This document shows, one piece after another, positions 14,246-15,810 of a DNA stretch of 15,810 nt (position 1 is its first letter; every line of letters begins with the position of its first letter). A model generated the notes under the pieces. It saw only the letters and a list, made by a program, of their open reading frames with translations. It did not search any database and was not told the DNA's origin. Position numbers and translations under genes: made by a program. The stretch is taken from the NCBI GenBank assembly GCA_002431975.1, contig DJFA01000077.1:1-15810 (forward strand), written 5' to 3'. The DNA comes from Ruminococcus sp. UBA5884 (GTDB lineage: Bacteria > Bacillota > Clostridia > Oscillospirales > Ruminococcaceae).

Positions 14246-14686
14246 ATGAATTTTGCAGAATTACAGAATGGTCTTAAAGAAGCTATGAAAGCCAGGGATA
14301 CTTTGCGTAAAGAAGCCATCCAGACTCTTATTGCCTCTGTCAAGAAAACTGCTATCGATGAAGGAACAAGAGATAATATCACTGATGAACTTGTCGATTC
14401 AGTTATACTTAAAGAACTTAAAATTGCCAAGGAACAGGTTGATACCTGCCCTGCCGATGCTGCACAGCAGCTTGAGGAATATAAGTACAAGCTTGATGTC
14501 ATCAAGGAATATGCTCCTGCACAGATGACTGAAGAAGAACTCGTTCCATATATTTCTGAAAAATTCGGCGAGCTTATCGCTTCAGGCAATAAGGGCGTGT
14601 ATATGAAAACCATTATGGCTGACCTTAAAGGAAAGGCTGACGGAAAACTTATAAATAAGGTCATTTCACAGATTGCAAAAAAATAA
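14246..14686 (+). CDS. yqeY: GatB/YqeY domain-containing protein
   Basis: 146 residues, the full length of stand-alone YqeY proteins. These resemble the tRNA-binding tail domain of GatB, a subunit of the amidotransferase that makes Gln-tRNA and Asn-tRNA. The start MNFAELQNGLKEAMKARD, the DELVDSVILKELK helix, and the ending GVYMKTIMADLKGKADGKLINKVISQIAKK are characteristic. The role of the stand-alone form is not well defined, with a link to tRNA handling or quality control inferred from the fold. The start ATG has GGAGG nine bases upstream. It has its own promoter and a strong terminator, so it is a single-gene unit. Confidence 0.92.
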   Translation: MNFAELQNGLKEAMKARDTLRKEAIQTLIASVKKTAIDEGTRDNITDELVDSVILKELKIAKEQVDTCPADAAQQLEEYKYKLDVIKEYAPAQMTEEELVPYISEKFGELIASGNKGVYMKTIMADLKGKADGKLINKVISQIAKK

Positions 14687-14691
14687 ATTCT

Positions 14692-14722
14692 GAAATCCCT
14701 GATATCAGGGATTTCTTTTTTT
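14692..14722 (+). terminator. intrinsic terminator of yqeY, overlapping the end of the convergent methyltransferase gene
   Basis: GAAATCCCTG pairs with CAGGGATTTC (10 bp, ATAT loop), followed by seven T residues. The stop codon of the minus-strand methyltransferase lies inside the stem. In the minus direction a T-run comes only after a gap, so it is weaker that way. Confidence 0.88.
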
Positions 14723-15484
14723 CAATATGGTATATGCCGCATAATGCTTTATATAAAATTCTTCAGGAGCAATTCTTTCAAGCAGACTGATATGTTCTTT
14801 TTCCCATTCAGACAATTCATTATCTGAAAGTGATGCTCCTGTTCCACGGCATGATTTCATTCTTCCGTTCCAGCTTTTTCTTGTAAAATAAACATCAAGA
14901 AAATATTCCTCATGATATTCCTTTATAAACTTTTCATTATAGCATTCAGGAATTTCTATTTCATGAGCAACTGCTCCTGCACCGCTCCATGAAGGATTAT
15001 ACTTCAATACAAGTTTTTCACTTGCTCCTGCAATTTCATCATCACAAGGAAGCCACTCCATACATAAAACAACAATCCTTCCGTCAGGTTTGAGCATACG
15101 ATAAAGATTCGGCACGATTTTTTCATGGTCAAAATACCAGAAACACTGACAGGCTGTTACAATATCAAATGAATTGTCAGGAAAATCAAGATTTTCTGCT
15201 GCTGATACGCAGTAATTTATATTCATGTCGGCAGAAAGTATTTCCGCCTGATGAATCTGATTTTCAGACATATCTGCTGCTGTCCATTCAGCACCGTAAA
15301 TATACATATTTCTTGGCAGAACACCTGTTCCTGTTCCTATGTCAAGAACTTTCTGACCTTTTACACAAAGATTTCTTTCAGTTATTTTTCTGTAGAATTT
15401 CTCCGGATATATATCACGAAACTGTGCATAGTCTGCTGATGTTCTTCCCCAGTCAAATTTTTTTCCGCCGTCTATCATATTCAA
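14705..15484 (-). CDS. class I SAM-dependent methyltransferase (UbiE/Methyltransf_11-like), substrate unknown
   Basis: 259 residues. The N-terminus reads KKFDWGRTSADYAQFRDIYP, as in small-molecule methyltransferases of this group. SAM motif I VLDIGTGTGVLP is at about 46-57, and the acidic end of strand 2 is TAADMSENQIHQAE. AENLDFPDNSFDIVTACQCFWYFD (motifs II-III) spans about 96-119. The post-motif strand LKPDGRIVVLCMEWLP follows. The C-terminal region is the variable substrate part, so the substrate cannot be named. The start is TTG at 15482-15484 with AAGGAG eight bases upstream. The ATG two codons later is 14 bases away and less likely. It has its own promoter and is a single-gene unit, convergent with yqeY. 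Confidence 0.88.
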   Translation of the reverse strand: MNMIDGGKKFDWGRTSADYAQFRDIYPEKFYRKITERNLCVKGQKVLDIGTGTGVLPRNMYIYGAEWTAADMSENQIHQAEILSADMNINYCVSAAENLDFPDNSFDIVTACQCFWYFDHEKIVPNLYRMLKPDGRIVVLCMEWLPCDDEIAGASEKLVLKYNPSWSGAGAVAHEIEIPECYNEKFIKEYHEEYFLDVYFTRKSWNGRMKSCRGTGASLSDNELSEWEKEHISLLERIAPEEFYIKHYAAYTILKKRNP

Positions 15485-15504
15485 TTAAATCACTCCTTTT
15501 ATCA

Positions 15505-15533
15505 ATTATATCATAAAATTCTGCTTCAATCAA
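15505..15533 (-). promoter_or_regulatory. promoter of the methyltransferase gene
   Basis: On the minus strand TTGATT, a 17-base spacer and TATAAT. The -10 ends 20 bases before the TTG start, so the leader is very short and begins near the AAGGAG site. Confidence 0.7.
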
Positions 15534-15564
15534 TTTTTTTAATTTTCATCATAATTTCACAGTA

Positions 15565-15593
15565 TTGACATTTAATCCGGCTGATGATATGAT
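15565..15593 (+). promoter_or_regulatory. promoter of the right-edge lipoprotein gene
   Basis: TTGACA (15565-15570), a 17-base spacer and TATGAT (15588-15593), a near-consensus strong promoter 56 bases before the ATG. It is divergent from the methyltransferase promoter. Confidence 0.78.
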
Positions 15594-15649
15594 ATACTTT
15601 AAACAACGATTTAAAGAACAGAAGAATAATTATGAAAGGAGCATTACAT

Positions 15650-15810
15650 ATGAAAAAATCAATACTTATCCAGCTTACAGCTCTCCTGACTCTTGCAGGC
15701 TGTACCTCGCAGGATATGGCATCATCTTCATCAGGAACAGATTCCGGCATATCGTCAGCAGCTTCAAAAACATCTGCTTCGGATACAGTTGACAGTCAGT
15801 CATCTGCTCT
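15650..15810 (+). CDS. putative lipoprotein, 5' part only
   Basis: 53 codons are visible before the window ends. The ATG has AAAGGAG eight to nine bases upstream. The product starts MKKSILIQLTALLTLAGC, a short lipoprotein signal peptide with a standard LAGC lipobox. After Cys18 comes a Ser/Thr/Ala-rich low-complexity stretch (ASSSSGTDSG and onward), typical of a linker between the lipid anchor and an extracellular domain that lies beyond the edge. The family cannot be told. Its design (lipobox plus Ser-rich linker) parallels the lipoprotein at 6865-7725, but the linkers are not clearly related. Confidence 0.82.
   Translation, partial: MKKSILIQLTALLTLAGCTSQDMASSSSGTDSGISSAASKTSASDTVDSQSSA

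Noticed and set aside
14200..14664. 154-codon minus-strand frame opposite yqeY
   Set aside because: It is antisense to a clear YqeY gene with its own promoter and terminator. Its Ser/Leu-rich product is typical of a shadow frame.
1..15810. A multi-gene defence or secondary-metabolite system
   Set aside because: Apart from tnpB and the repeats, all recognisable genes are housekeeping. No toxin-antitoxin pair, restriction system, phage genes or biosynthetic cluster was seen.

Overview
The window looks like the chromosome of an AT-rich Gram-positive Clostridia member, most likely Ruminococcus or a close Oscillospiraceae relative. The reasons are strong AGGAGG-type ribosome binding sites, frequent TTG starts, an ecfA1-ecfA2-ecfT-truA cluster, a threonine tRNA with U73, and several lipoproteins. 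Genus assignment is inference from style and gene order. Most of the window is housekeeping.

Layout. From 1 to about 10020 nearly everything lies on the minus strand. Read in transcription order this is: ruvC-ruvA-ruvB (Holliday junction branch migration and resolution), an unrecognised lipoprotein, a terminator, glmM (peptidoglycan precursor synthesis), an RlmI/RlmK-like methyltransferase, a stand-alone tnpB of the IS200/IS605 type with a probable guide-RNA/right-end region, ecfA1-ecfA2-ecfT (the shared energising module of ECF vitamin transporters), a small one-helix membrane protein, and truA, which runs off the left edge. Genes upstream and downstream of tnpB are packed or overlapping, so tnpB appears to have landed in an operon-like array.

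At 10062-10129 two divergent promoters serve ruvC and a chorismate mutase/prephenate dehydratase gene (pheA-like). Three near-invariant positions of its dehydratase domain are altered. It converges on a gene for a membrane protein that looks like a SipW-type signal peptidase without catalytic residues and with a long repetitive Pro/Glu-rich tail. Then come a tRNA-Thr(CGT) with its own promoter and terminator, mnmA, yqeY with an extended -10 promoter, a SAM methyltransferase on the minus strand, and the start of another lipoprotein gene at the right edge.

Two related palindromic repeats (11343-11454 and 14019-14154) sit in opposite orientation on either side of the sipW-like/tRNA/mnmA block. 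Their terminal hairpins differ in sequence but keep pairing through compensating changes. I found no CRISPR array, no recognisable defence cluster and no complete new system. The best leads are this repeat pair, the probable pseudo-signal-peptidase, the TnpB with a shortened RuvC-I region, and the unusual prephenate dehydratase residues.
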